A stretch of 6,875 bases of DNA. Origin: Acidobacteriota bacterium. GTDB taxonomy: Bacteria > Acidobacteriota > Vicinamibacteria > Vicinamibacterales > CAVVIG01. The DNA is taken from positions 1 to 6,875 of the forward strand of contig QHWL01000266.1 of the NCBI GenBank assembly GCA_003222555.1, in the 5' to 3' direction. This document shows, piece after piece, positions 1 to 5,863 of this stretch; within the stretch, counting starts at the first letter, position 1, and each line of letters opens with the position of its first letter. Under the pieces are notes generated by a model. It searched no databases, had not been told where the DNA came from, and saw nothing but the letters and a program-made list of their open reading frames with translations. Made by a program: the position numbers and the translations under genes.

Positions 1-343
1 ATAGGGCGATCGCTGCACTGATGCCAACCCTATTTACAGGTCGACGTGCAAATCGGCCAACGGACGTCGAAATCCGACCACATCGCGCGAGAATCCAGTC
101 GAAGTCAAGCTGGGCATCATCAGGCGCTGTCGGGGTGACCAAGCCCATCGGTTAATTCCTGCCAGGCGATTCAGACACTCCTAAAGCTAATCCGATCGTC
201 CGCCGACAACTCTAGTACCCCCGCGCAACACCGCACTCGTGGTGCACCTCTGTAAGGGAGCCTGACAAATTCGGCGTGAGGACAGGTCTGGACTCCGGGG
301 AACGTCGGACCCTATTCGCGTGAGACTCGTGAACATCGCACTT
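1..343. other. Stretch without a supported gene
   Basis: I see no convincing gene, RNA or repeat here. On the minus strand a frame opens at an ATG at 148 with an AGGA about 8 bases upstream and runs off the left edge (49 codons). Its third codon positions are only about half G or C, well below the genes in this window, and the peptide is not recognisable, so I do not call it. The plus strand is open in one frame from base 3 to about 154 without a recognisable product. Non-coding or decayed DNA is the simplest reading. Confidence 0.5.
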
Positions 344-356
344 GGGGAACGTTTTT

Positions 357-739
357 ATGATGAAGGCCGTCGCAGTCGCGTGGGTGTCACTCTTGATCGT
401 AGCGGGGTCGCTCAACGGAGCCGAGCGCCTGGTCATGCGGGTATCGCCGTTAGTAGCCATGGCGCCGGCGTGGGTGACGCGCCAGCGTGGGTGACGGTCC
501 AAACGACGGTCGAGGCGGATACCGAAAACCGAGCGCTCGAGATTATCGTCGAGTCGAACGATTTCTACCGAAGCAGCATGATCCAGCTCGACGGTCAGCA
601 CGCGCCACGGGTAAGCCTGTTCCAGTTCCCAAACCTGCCGGTTGGGCAGTACCAGATCACCGGAATTGTCGCCGGCTTAGCGGGCCGGCGTGCCACGGCG
701 ACCGGCTGGCTCGTCGTCTCTGGGCGTTCGCCGCGCTGA
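357..739 (+). pseudogene. Small secreted protein gene broken by a 17-bp tandem duplication
   Basis: The frame opening at ATG 357 (or ATG 360), behind a GGGGA at 344-348, encodes a typical signal peptide (MMKAVAVAW, then a hydrophobic LLIVAG core) and then about 20 more residues, ending at TGA 492-494 after 45 codons. A different frame continues from about 491 to TGA 737-739 and reads like a real domain: TVEADTENRALEI, ESNDFYRSSMIQLDG, then LPVGQYQITG. The frames meet exactly at a 17-bp tandem duplication (462-478 and 479-495). Removing one copy gives a continuous 121-residue secreted protein with APAWVTVQTTVEAD across the join. The conserved-looking part resembles a small beta-sandwich domain, but I do not recognise a named family and assign no function. 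A GTG at 320 gives an unbroken frame through the 3' half, but it replaces the signal peptide with arginine-rich nonsense, so I reject it as the native start. A sequencing or assembly error cannot be excluded. Confidence 0.75.
462..495 (+). repeat. 17-bp tandem duplication (two units)
   Basis: Units gcgccggcgtgggtgac (462-478) and gcgccagcgtgggtgac (479-495) differ at one base. Seventeen is not a multiple of three, so the second unit shifts the frame of the secreted-protein gene and exposes TGA at 492. The single mismatch suggests the duplication is not brand new, or that one copy has since mutated. Confidence 0.9.
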
Positions 740-741
740 AC

Positions 742-808
742 GAAAAAAGAGGACGTTTAAACGCAGAGCTCGCAGAACACGCAGAGAAATCCTTGGGCAT
801 TTCTTCTC
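742..808 (+). repeat. Dispersed hairpin repeat, copy A (truncated)
   Basis: This 67-bp stretch matches the reverse complement of 6038-6104 without gaps, at 60 of 67 positions by eye. It begins two bases after the stop of the broken secreted-protein gene with gaaaaaag, then carries tttaaacgcagagctcgcag. It contains an imperfect hairpin: cgcagagaaat pairs with atttct-ctctgcg across a ccttgggc loop. Compared with copy B, the distal right half is missing and receptor pseudogene sequence follows immediately. It is open to translation (a NAELAEHAEK-like peptide) but is a non-coding repeat, not a protein. Role unknown; a hairpin at a gene end could act in termination or RNA stability. Confidence 0.8.
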
Positions 809-814
809 TGCGGC

Positions 815-1186
815 CGCAGCGTCGCCAACCAGATCACACAGGTCGTCACCAATACGAACCCCGCGAGTGAGGCCTTCGTCATCCGCGAGTTCTCGATCGT
901 GCAGCGTGACGCGAATGGCGCTATCACCGGCGTGCAGAACCCGTACGCGGAAATCGACTTCAAGTCAATGTCTTCAATGCCGACAATTTCCAAAACCCGA
1001 GCGCGACGCTCCCCAACGCCCTGGCCAGCAATAGCCTGAGGGAAGCCAACAAGGTTCAGCCGGGTCAGGCATACACCTCGGCCGCGGGAGGTACGTTCGG
1101 GACGATCACGAGCGAGCACGGTCGGCCGTACCGTCGGTCTCGGGACCAGCCGGCAAGTGCAGTTCGCGTTACGTTGGAACTTCTAG
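815..1186 (+). pseudogene. C-terminal remnant of a TonB-dependent receptor (Oar-like)
   Basis: Three reading-frame segments add up to the end of an outer-membrane receptor barrel. From about 815 to 964 the frame reads SVANQITQVVTNTNPASEAF and later NPYAEIDFK. It continues one frame over from 964 with VNVFNADNFQNPSATLPNAL and GGTFGTITS to about 1113. It shifts again at 1115 to give TVGRTVGLGTSRQVQFALR, ending WNF and TAG at 1184-1186. The FNVFN..NF box, the FG.ITSTVGRTVG motif and a terminal aromatic residue are features of the last barrel strands of Oar-type TonB-dependent receptors. The first shift looks like a lost base near 962-966; the second is explained exactly by a 4-bp tandem duplication (GAGC twice, 1110-1117). 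The plug and most of the barrel, normally many hundreds of residues, are gone, and the 5' boundary abuts dispersed repeat copy A. Non-functional, with fair confidence in the family. Confidence 0.72.
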
Positions 1187-1217
1187 ATACGGTTGACGAC
1201 CACACGGGGCTGACGGT

Positions 1218-1245
1218 GTGATGAAGTAATCATCACCTTCATCAC
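1218..1245. repeat. Two alternative small hairpins sharing one arm
   Basis: GTGATGA (1218-1224) pairs perfectly with TCATCAC (1230-1236), and the longer GTGATGAAG (1218-1226) pairs perfectly with CTTCATCAC (1237-1245). Both use the same left arm, so they are mutually exclusive. The right arm of the longer one runs into the first CACGAAGG unit of the next repeat. The hairpins lie 31 bp after the receptor pseudogene's stop and may have been part of its 3' end. Function not shown. Confidence 0.5.
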
Positions 1246-1371
1246 GAAGGCACGAAGGCACGAAGGCACGAAGGCACGAAGCGTCACGAAAACCACGAAG
1301 GGCTTTTGTACAAAATTTTCTTCGTGATCTTCGTGGTTCTTCGTGCCTTCGTGGTTCTTCGTGGCTTCGTG
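1243..1371. repeat. Large inverted repeat of CACGAAG / CTTCGTG units
   Basis: The left arm has four consecutive CACGAAGG octamers (1243-1274), then CACGAAG at 1275 and 1294 with a CACGAA at 1285. The right arm has CTTCGTG at 1320, 1329, 1339, 1347, 1357 and 1365. The centre (about 1301-1319) is AT-rich with gtac in the middle. Transcribed from either strand it could fold into a hairpin of 50 or more bases per arm, with slack because the units can pair in several registers. It begins 12 bp after the pstA stop, so it probably forms the 3' end of the pst mRNA and may terminate it. Similar CTTCGTG repeats are, to my memory, common in genomes of several soil and aquatic phyla. There are no spacers of the kind a CRISPR needs. 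Confidence 0.85.
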
Positions 1372-1390
1372 ATTAGCGCGTGATTAGCGC
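1369..1390. repeat. 11-bp tandem duplication over the pstA stop codon
   Basis: The sequence gtgattagcgc occurs twice in direct contact (1369-1379 and 1380-1390), identical. The right unit holds the pstA stop codon (TAA on the minus strand, 1386-1384); the left unit holds a copy of it and overlaps the last CTTCGTG unit of the inverted repeat. The duplication lies at or after the last codons, so it leaves PstA intact. Confidence 0.85.
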
Positions 1391-2235
1391 CCGTGCATAC
1401 CCTCGAGCCGCCGGGTCGCGACCCGCGCCAGCAGCGAACACAGGAGCACGATCGTCACCAGGACGAGCGCACCCGCCCACGCCTGTCGATGCCAGTCCTG
1501 ATAGGGCGAAATCGCGTAGCTGAACACCTGCACGGTCAGCGACGCGATCGGCTGCGTCAGCTTCGTGGTGAAAAACCGGTTATTGAACGACGTGAACAGC
1601 AGCGGCGCCGTTTCGCCCGCAATGCGCGCGAGCGCCAGCACGATGCCGGTGACAATGCCGGGAAGGGCGGACGGCAGGACGACCGTGAAGACGGCGCGCG
1701 CGCGCGTCGCGCCGAGCGCGAGCGCGCCCTCGCGCATCGTTTCCGGGACCAGCAGCAGCAGCTCTTCGGTCGTCCGCGCGATAATCGGAATCATCATGAC
1801 GCCGAGGGCGATCCCTCCGGCGATGGCGCTGAACTGCTTGAACGGCAGGACGGCAATCCCGTAGACGAACACGCCGATGACGATCGACGGGACGCCGTTC
1901 AAGGTGTCGGCGGCAAAGCGCACCAGCGCAGCGAACCGCGTCCCCGCGTATTCCGACGTGTAGACCCCGCTCAACACGCCGATTGGCACCGCCATCAGCG
2001 ATCCAAGGCTCACCAGGATGAGCGTGCCCGTGATCGCGTTCGCCATGCCGCCGCCCGGCTCGCCCACCGGCTTCGGCATGTTCGTGAAGAACTCGAGGTT
2101 GAGGGCCTGGATGCCCTGGCTGACGACAAAAAAGAGGATGAGCGCCAGCGGGATCAGCGCGAGCAGCACGGCGCACGCGCAGAGCGCGACGAAGATCGAG
2201 GACCACGTCTTGCGGCGGCTGCGGCTGGATGTCAT
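1384..2235 (-). CDS. pstA: Phosphate ABC transporter permease PstA
   Basis: One of the two inner-membrane subunits of the Pst high-affinity phosphate transporter; it forms the channel with PstC and is powered by the ATPase PstB. The 283 residues are normal length for the family. A short basic N-terminus (SSRSRRKTW) precedes a first membrane segment at about 14-38; further segments lie near 68-90, 112-132, 137-152, 192-210 and 254-272. The cytoplasmic EAA loop that contacts PstB is at about 169-193 (EGALALGATRARAVFTVVLP), followed by the family-typical ARIAGETAPLL (203-213). Its ATG overlaps the pstC stop by four bases (ATGA, 2232-2235), so translation is probably coupled. It is the last gene of the operon: no pstB or phoU follows, and the gene ends in an 11-bp duplication and a large inverted repeat. 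The reading frame is intact. Very confident in the identity. Confidence 0.96.
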   Translation of the reverse strand: MTSSRSRRKTWSSIFVALCACAVLLALIPLALILFFVVSQGIQALNLEFFTNMPKPVGEPGGGMANAITGTLILVSLGSLMAVPIGVLSGVYTSEYAGTRFAALVRFAADTLNGVPSIVIGVFVYGIAVLPFKQFSAIAGGIALGVMMIPIIARTTEELLLLVPETMREGALALGATRARAVFTVVLPSALPGIVTGIVLALARIAGETAPLLFTSFNNRFFTTKLTQPIASLTVQVFSYAISPYQDWHRQAWAGALVLVTIVLLCSLLARVATRRLEGMHGR

Positions 2236-3182
2236 GCGACCGCGTCTGCCGGCGTCGCCGCGGCTGGGGCCGGGGCCGTCTTGGCGCTCCGCGCCATGCT
2301 CCAGATCAGCAGGCGCGAGAGGGAGTTGACGATCAAGGTGATGACGAAGAGCACGAGACCTATCTCGATCAGCGCGTCCAGGTAAAGCTCGTCGGCCGCT
2401 TCGGTGAACTCATTGGCGATGACGGCCGCCATGGTGTATTGCGGCGCGAACAGCGAGAGCGAGACCTGGGGGTTGTTCCCGATGACCATCGTCACTGCCA
2501 TCGTCTCGCCGAGCGCGCGGCCGAACCCGAGCATGACCGCGCCCACGATCCCGGTTCGCGCGTAGAAGAGCGCCGCAGCAATGGCTTCAAATCTCGTGGC
2601 ACCGAGCGCGTAGGCGCCCTCGCGCTGCGCCATCGGTACCGACTTGAGCACCTCACGCGCGACCGACGAAGTGAACGGAATCACCATGATCGCCAGGATC
2701 AGGCCGGCCGAGAGCATTCCGACGCCAAAAGGCGGACCGCTCAAAACCGGCCATTGACGAAGCGACGCCGGCATGGCCGTCTCGAAGGCGCGCACCGCGG
2801 GGACCATCACGAAGATGCCCCACAGACCGTAGACGATCGAGGGAATCGCGGCCAGCAGCTCGGTGAGAAACACAAGCGGCTGCCTCAGAGCCGCCGGGGA
2901 CAACTCGGAGATGAACACGGCGATGCCGAGCGCGATCGGCGCCGCCAGAAGAAGCGCGAGAATCGACGAGTACAGCGTGCCCCAGATGAACGGCAGCGCA
3001 CCGAAGTTGCCGGCGACTGGATCCCAAATCTCCGTGCGCCAGAAGTTGAAGCCGAACTTCTGGATCGAAAGCATCGACTGCCTGGTCAGCTCGAAGCCGA
3101 TCGCGACAACGACCAGTACGAGAACGATGCCGAAGAGCCCCGTCCCCAGGCGGAAGCCGAGATCGTATGAACGCTTGACCAC
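2232..3182 (-). CDS. pstC: Phosphate ABC transporter permease PstC
   Basis: The partner of PstA in the membrane channel of the Pst phosphate transporter. The 316 residues match the usual length. Membrane segments lie near 14-31, 70-93, 104-129, 156-172, 208-222 or later, and 270-288. The EAA loop is at about 188-217 (REGAYALGATRFEAIAAALF), followed by GFGRALGETMAV (219-230), a strong PstC signature. The C-terminus ends in an alanine- and proline-rich tail (from about 300) that looks cytoplasmic and dispensable. The start is a GTG at 3182, preceded by AGGA (3193-3190) with a 7-base spacer; no better in-frame ATG precedes the first membrane segment. The 60-bp gap from pstS is almost entirely the G-rich minisatellite, so the ribosome binding site lies immediately beyond it. 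This may lower PstC output relative to PstS; that is inference. Confidence 0.96.
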   Translation of the reverse strand: MVKRSYDLGFRLGTGLFGIVLVLVVVAIGFELTRQSMLSIQKFGFNFWRTEIWDPVAGNFGALPFIWGTLYSSILALLLAAPIALGIAVFISELSPAALRQPLVFLTELLAAIPSIVYGLWGIFVMVPAVRAFETAMPASLRQWPVLSGPPFGVGMLSAGLILAIMVIPFTSSVAREVLKSVPMAQREGAYALGATRFEAIAAALFYARTGIVGAVMLGFGRALGETMAVTMVIGNNPQVSLSLFAPQYTMAAVIANEFTEAADELYLDALIEIGLVLFVITLIVNSLSRLLIWSMARSAKTAPAPAAATPADAVA

Positions 3183-3190
3183 CTGTTCGT

Positions 3191-3244
3191 CCTATCCCTC
3201 CTGCCCTACCCGCCCCACCTGCCCTTCCTGCCCCACCCGCCCCT
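3191..3244 (-). repeat. 9-bp G-rich minisatellite between pstS and pstC
   Basis: On the plus strand five 9-bp units follow each other without gaps: CCTGCCCTA (3200), CCCGCCCCA (3209), CCTGCCCTT (3218), CCTGCCCCA (3227) and CCCGCCCCT (3236), preceded by a weaker sixth, CCTATCCCT (3191). The last unit enters the pstS stop codon (3243-3245). In the operon mRNA this becomes a run of GGG and GGGG tracts separated by one to six bases, which meets the usual pattern for RNA G-quadruplexes more than once. It ends right at the pstC Shine-Dalgarno sequence (3193-3190). Confidence 0.88.
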
Positions 3245-4271
3245 ATGAGACTTTGATCCTCCCGAGCGCGGCCATCTCGAGCTTGACAACGGCGTCAGGC
3301 AGCGGCGCGTAGCCGAGATCGGCGCAGTACTTCTGGCCGTCTGTCAGCGCCCACTTCACGAAGTCGACCATCGTCTTGGCCTGCGTCTTGTCCTTCGGGT
3401 TTTCGTAGAGCAACAGCCATGTGAAGGAGGAGATGGGGTAAACACCTTTACCCTCGGCGTTCGTGATCGACACCCGGAAGTCTGCCGGCATCTTGGCGGC
3501 CGCCGCCGCAGCCGCCGCTGTGACGGAGTCGACCGAGGCGCGCAGAAATTCGCCGGCCATGTTCTGCACGGAACCGTAGCTGATCTTCTTCTGCAGGGCG
3601 TAAATCAGCTCGACGTAGCCGATCGATCCCGGGCTCTGCGTGACCAGCCCCGCTACCCCCTCGTTCCCTTTACCGCCGACGCCGGTCGCCCAGTTCACCG
3701 ACGTGTTCACGCCAACCTTGCTCTTGAACCCGGGCGAGACCTTGGACAGGTAATCGACCCAGATGTAGGTCGTGCCAGACCCGTCGGACCGGTGGACGAC
3801 CGTGATGTCGGTGCCAGGCAGATTGACGCCGCCGTTGAGTTTCACGATTGCCGGATCGTTCCATTTCGTGATCTTGCCGAGAAAGATGTCGGCAAGCACC
3901 TGGCCGGTGAACTTCAGCTCGGCGTTCACATTCGGGATGTTGTAAACCGGCACGACCGCGCCCAGTACCGTCGGGAAATGGAGAATCTTCCCCGGCGCCG
4001 CCAGCAGCTGTTCACTGGTCATCGGCCCGTCGGTCGCGCCGAAGAACACTGTCTGGTTGCTGACCTGACGGATGCCGCCGCCCGAGCCGATCGATTGATA
4101 GTTGATCTGCACCGTCGGATGCAGCTTGTTGTATTCGGAGAACCACTTCGAATAGATCGGGTAAGGGAAAGTGGCCCCTGCTCCGTTGATTTGCACGGTT
4201 TGTGCGGCGGCGCCGGCCACCAGCGCAGCGGCACACGCCAGAGTCGCAAGAAACCATCGAGTTGATGTCAT
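3243..4271 (-). CDS. pstS: Periplasmic phosphate-binding protein PstS
   Basis: Captures inorganic phosphate in the periplasm and delivers it to PstCA. The 342 residues are normal length. A signal peptide (MTSTRWFLAT, hydrophobic to about 20) probably ends at AAA/QTV, after residue 23; a cysteine at 12 sits inside the hydrophobic core, so I favour a soluble rather than a lipid-anchored protein. Family motifs in order: GAGATFPYPIY (30-40), IGSGGGIRQV (61-70), FGATDGPM (77-84), the phosphate-ligand loop HRSDGSGTT (160-168) and GSIGYVE (215-221). An eight-alanine stretch at 252-259 is common in such proteins. The start at 4271 is chosen because GGAGG (4284-4280) lies 8 bases upstream; an ATG at 4286 would place that site inside the gene and spoil the signal peptide. 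It follows the porin gene after 31 bp. Confidence 0.96.
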   Translation of the reverse strand: MTSTRWFLATLACAAALVAGAAAQTVQINGAGATFPYPIYSKWFSEYNKLHPTVQINYQSIGSGGGIRQVSNQTVFFGATDGPMTSEQLLAAPGKILHFPTVLGAVVPVYNIPNVNAELKFTGQVLADIFLGKITKWNDPAIVKLNGGVNLPGTDITVVHRSDGSGTTYIWVDYLSKVSPGFKSKVGVNTSVNWATGVGGKGNEGVAGLVTQSPGSIGYVELIYALQKKISYGSVQNMAGEFLRASVDSVTAAAAAAAAKMPADFRVSITNAEGKGVYPISSFTWLLLYENPKDKTQAKTMVDFVKWALTDGQKYCADLGYAPLPDAVVKLEMAALGRIKVS

Positions 4272-4279
4272 TGCAGTGA

Positions 4280-4284
4280 CCTCC
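4280..4284 (-). promoter_or_regulatory. Ribosome binding site deciding the pstS start
   Basis: GGAGG on the minus strand lies 8 bases before ATG 4271. It overlaps the codons after the alternative ATG at 4286 and so argues for the later start. Confidence 0.85.
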
Positions 4285-4302
4285 ATTCAGTCAACCGTCC
4301 GC

Positions 4303-5502
4303 TTAGAAGTTGATCAGTCCATGCAGGAAGATCGTCTTCGTGGGCGGTGTCGTGATGTTGTCGAACGTCTGGCCGTCGTAGTCGAAAAGGATCGCGGTGC
4401 TGACGTTGCCTTGGTGCGGGAACCAGTACGCCACGCCGGCGATCGTCCGGTTCTGGTGTTGATCGTTCAGCATCGTGACGCCGGGATTTGGCGACGTCGA
4501 TGCCGGCGCGCGCGACGTGGTCGACGTATTGGGCGTAAAGTGATCGTACCGCAGCAACGCCTCCCACGACGAGCCATTGGCCATCGGCGCGCGCGGCGTC
4601 GCCCAGACCGAGTAGCCATTACTCGAAGCATCCGTGGCAGTCGCCAGCGTCCGATCTTTGGCGCCGAGGTAGTCGAACCCGGCGTTCAGGTAGTTGTGTT
4701 CGAACGTCAGGTTGCCCATCACGCGCTTACGCTCGTCGCTGCCGTTGTAGTGGTCGTTATAGTAGACGAGATGCGCACGAAGCCCCCGCAGTACCGGCAG
4801 GTTGGTGGCGAACGGGCGGACCGTGCCGCGGAATTCAAGCGCCTTCTGGTCGTTGACTTCGGTTTTTTGGTAGTTCTCGCCGTTGTAGACGCCCACGTGC
4901 AAGTCGCCGTAGTTGGAAGGGAAGTTGTAGTGGAAAGAGGCGCCCGCATCCGAAGACGCCATGATCGTCGGAAGCGGGATGCGCTCGGCGAACACCGTGC
5001 CCTGGAAACGATAGCGGTAAATCCCCTCCTCGAAGTCGACCCAGGGCGTCTGCTGGATGCCTAGCCGCGCCCACGAGCCCCTCGTCATCCAATCGTCGAA
5101 GTTGAACTGGGCGTACGCGTACTTGATGCGAAAGACAAGGCTGTCACTGGACACGCTGTTCCCCGTGCCGAGAGTGAGCAAGCCGCTCTCTCGAGTGATA
5201 TCGGGCGTGACGCGGAACGCGACGAGATGCGAGACCTGGCCGGTGATGTTGAGGTAGGCGCGTCCGACGTCGAACGAGTTCTTGTTGACGGTGTTCCCGT
5301 CGGCGTCGGTGATTTTCGGGTTTGTCTGATATGAGTAATTCGGGAAGAGCGTCATCCCAACCCTGATTGCCGGCGTGTCGTCGGGCGGCGTGTAACCCGC
5401 GGCAGGGGTGACCTGCGCCCAAGCCGTGCCCGAACACGCGCATAGCACCGCACTCATGACGGCGCTCCGAACCCGCGCAGGCGACCACCAGCAAGCTGTC
5501 AA
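4303..5502 (-). CDS. Outer-membrane porin, probably phosphate-selective (OprO/OprP-like)
   Basis: A 399-residue outer-membrane beta-barrel, first gene of the porin-pstS-pstC-pstA unit. After a signal peptide (positive residues at 10 and 12, hydrophobic stretch, cleavage likely after TAWA at 29) come amphipathic strands with alternating aromatic residues, for example RVGMTLFPNYSYQT, FDVGRAYLNITGQV, IKYAYAQFNFDDW and DLHVGVYNGENYQK, separated by polar loops. It ends in LINF, the terminal aromatic residue used for barrel insertion. Length and strand pattern suit the Porin_O_P group, but selectivity for phosphate rests on the operon context. The start is a TTG at 5502 with GGAGGA (5516-5511) 8 bases upstream. 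The next in-frame ATG (codon 16) would remove the basic part of the signal peptide. A Pho box lies 86 bp upstream of the start. Confident in porin, moderate for the substrate. Confidence 0.82.
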   Translation of the reverse strand: MTACWWSPARVRSAVMSAVLCACSGTAWAQVTPAAGYTPPDDTPAIRVGMTLFPNYSYQTNPKITDADGNTVNKNSFDVGRAYLNITGQVSHLVAFRVTPDITRESGLLTLGTGNSVSSDSLVFRIKYAYAQFNFDDWMTRGSWARLGIQQTPWVDFEEGIYRYRFQGTVFAERIPLPTIMASSDAGASFHYNFPSNYGDLHVGVYNGENYQKTEVNDQKALEFRGTVRPFATNLPVLRGLRAHLVYYNDHYNGSDERKRVMGNLTFEHNYLNAGFDYLGAKDRTLATATDASSNGYSVWATPRAPMANGSSWEALLRYDHFTPNTSTTSRAPASTSPNPGVTMLNDQHQNRTIAGVAYWFPHQGNVSTAILFDYDGQTFDNITTPPTKTIFLHGLINF

Positions 5503-5510
5503 CTCCCGTA

Positions 5511-5516
5511 TCCTCC
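5511..5516 (-). promoter_or_regulatory. Ribosome binding site supporting a TTG start of the porin
   Basis: GGAGGA on the minus strand lies 8 bases before TTG 5502. No comparable site precedes the in-frame ATG at 5457, which would also leave a signal peptide without positive charge. Confidence 0.7.
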
Positions 5517-5588
5517 CGCGGACCCACGGCCCGCAGTCTTGTTATAACGTGACGCTGCCGGCCGTGTGTATCGTCCGTACTTCGCGCG

Positions 5589-5605
5589 TGTTACATGATT
5601 GTTAA
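5589..5605 (-). promoter_or_regulatory. Pho box upstream of the porin-pst operon
   Basis: Read on the minus strand, TTAACA (5605-5600) and GTAACA (5594-5589) are direct repeats with 11-bp period (TTAACA-atcat-GTAACA). PhoB/PhoP boxes are known as hexamer or heptamer direct repeats with 11-bp period; the Bacillus consensus is TTAACA-like. The same pair in swapped order precedes the response-regulator gene at 6724. A possible -10 element, GATACA (5572-5567), follows 16 bases after the box. The box overlaps the last codons and stop of the upstream small gene. Phosphate-starvation control is inferred. Confidence 0.68.
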
Positions 5606-5863
5606 ATCAGGTTGTCCAGCCCCTGGGGAAGCGGCCGCGGATGGGCGGCGCCCACCGTCGTTTCGGCGCAGAAACGCGCCGTTGCGGGTCTCGGACAGAA
5701 ACTCCTCCCGCACCAGGGTCGACAAGACCGCGTCGCAAATCGCCGGATCCAGGTTCCACAGACGCCGCGCCTGGCCGCTCGTCAGGGCAAGGCCGGGCAT
5801 CTCTAGGCACTCCATCCGGATCCGGTTGACGAGATCCTGAAGCTCAATGGATGGCGTCGCCAT
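5591..5863 (-). CDS. Small winged-helix-like protein of unknown function
   Basis: A 90-residue protein with a good start: ATG 5863 preceded by AGGAG and about six bases. Residues 5-65 look like a compact winged helix: helix 8-20 (QDLVNRIRMECLE), PGLALTSGQARRLWNL (23-38), a likely recognition helix DPAICDAVLSTLVREEFL (39-56), and a short wing ETRNGAFLRR (59-68). The tail from about 70 (Gly, Ala, Pro, Ser) looks disordered. I recall similar short proteins, with PGL.LT..QARRLW.LD followed by a second helix, as frequent in acidobacterial genomes, without a known role. There is no signal peptide, so it is cytoplasmic. It lies 88 bp upstream of the porin on the same strand, but the Pho box over its 3' end suggests the pst operon has its own promoter. 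Whether it binds DNA or takes part in phosphate control is not shown. Confidence 0.75.
   Translation of the reverse strand: MATPSIELQDLVNRIRMECLEMPGLALTSGQARRLWNLDPAICDAVLSTLVREEFLSETRNGAFLRRNDGGRRPSAAASPGAGQPDLTIM

Noticed and set aside
1..148. Minus-strand partial gene running off the left edge
   Set aside because: Only 49 codons, third positions about half G or C, and no recognisable protein, despite an AGGA before the ATG.
320..739. Intact 139-residue gene from GTG 320
   Set aside because: Its first half is read out of frame with a clear signal peptide starting at 357; the 17-bp duplication explains why the frame seems open.
742..808. Protein-coding reading of the dispersed repeat (NAELAEHAEK-like peptide)
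   Set aside because: The same bases recur as a hairpin at 6012-6104 after an unrelated gene; the peptide is a by-product of a DNA repeat.
1243..1371. CRISPR array
   Set aside because: Units are 7-8 bp, form an inverted rather than a direct array, lack unique spacers, and there are no cas genes.
1369..1390. Target-site duplication of an inserted element
   Set aside because: The two 11-bp copies touch each other instead of flanking an insert, so a simple tandem duplication fits better.
1694..1706. Alternating CG run as a Z-DNA or regulatory element
   Set aside because: It lies inside pstA, where it encodes the alternating Arg-Ala residues of the EAA loop, and is expected from GC-rich codon use.
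1393..3170. Long plus-strand frames opposite pstA and pstC
   Set aside because: They are arginine-, aspartate- and glutamine-rich antisense shadows of unmistakable permease genes in GC-rich DNA.
4269..4286. pstS start at ATG 4286
   Set aside because: The GGAGG site at 4284-4280 would be inside the gene; it is correctly spaced for ATG 4271, which also gives a cleaner signal peptide.
4171..5064. Long plus-strand frame opposite the porin
   Set aside because: Shadow of the porin gene: arginine- and valine-rich, with no start signal and no known motif.
5541..5550. TATAAC as the -10 element of the porin operon
   Set aside because: It lies about 42 bp from the Pho box with no -35 match, farther than activators of this family normally bind; GATACA at 5572-5567 is better placed.
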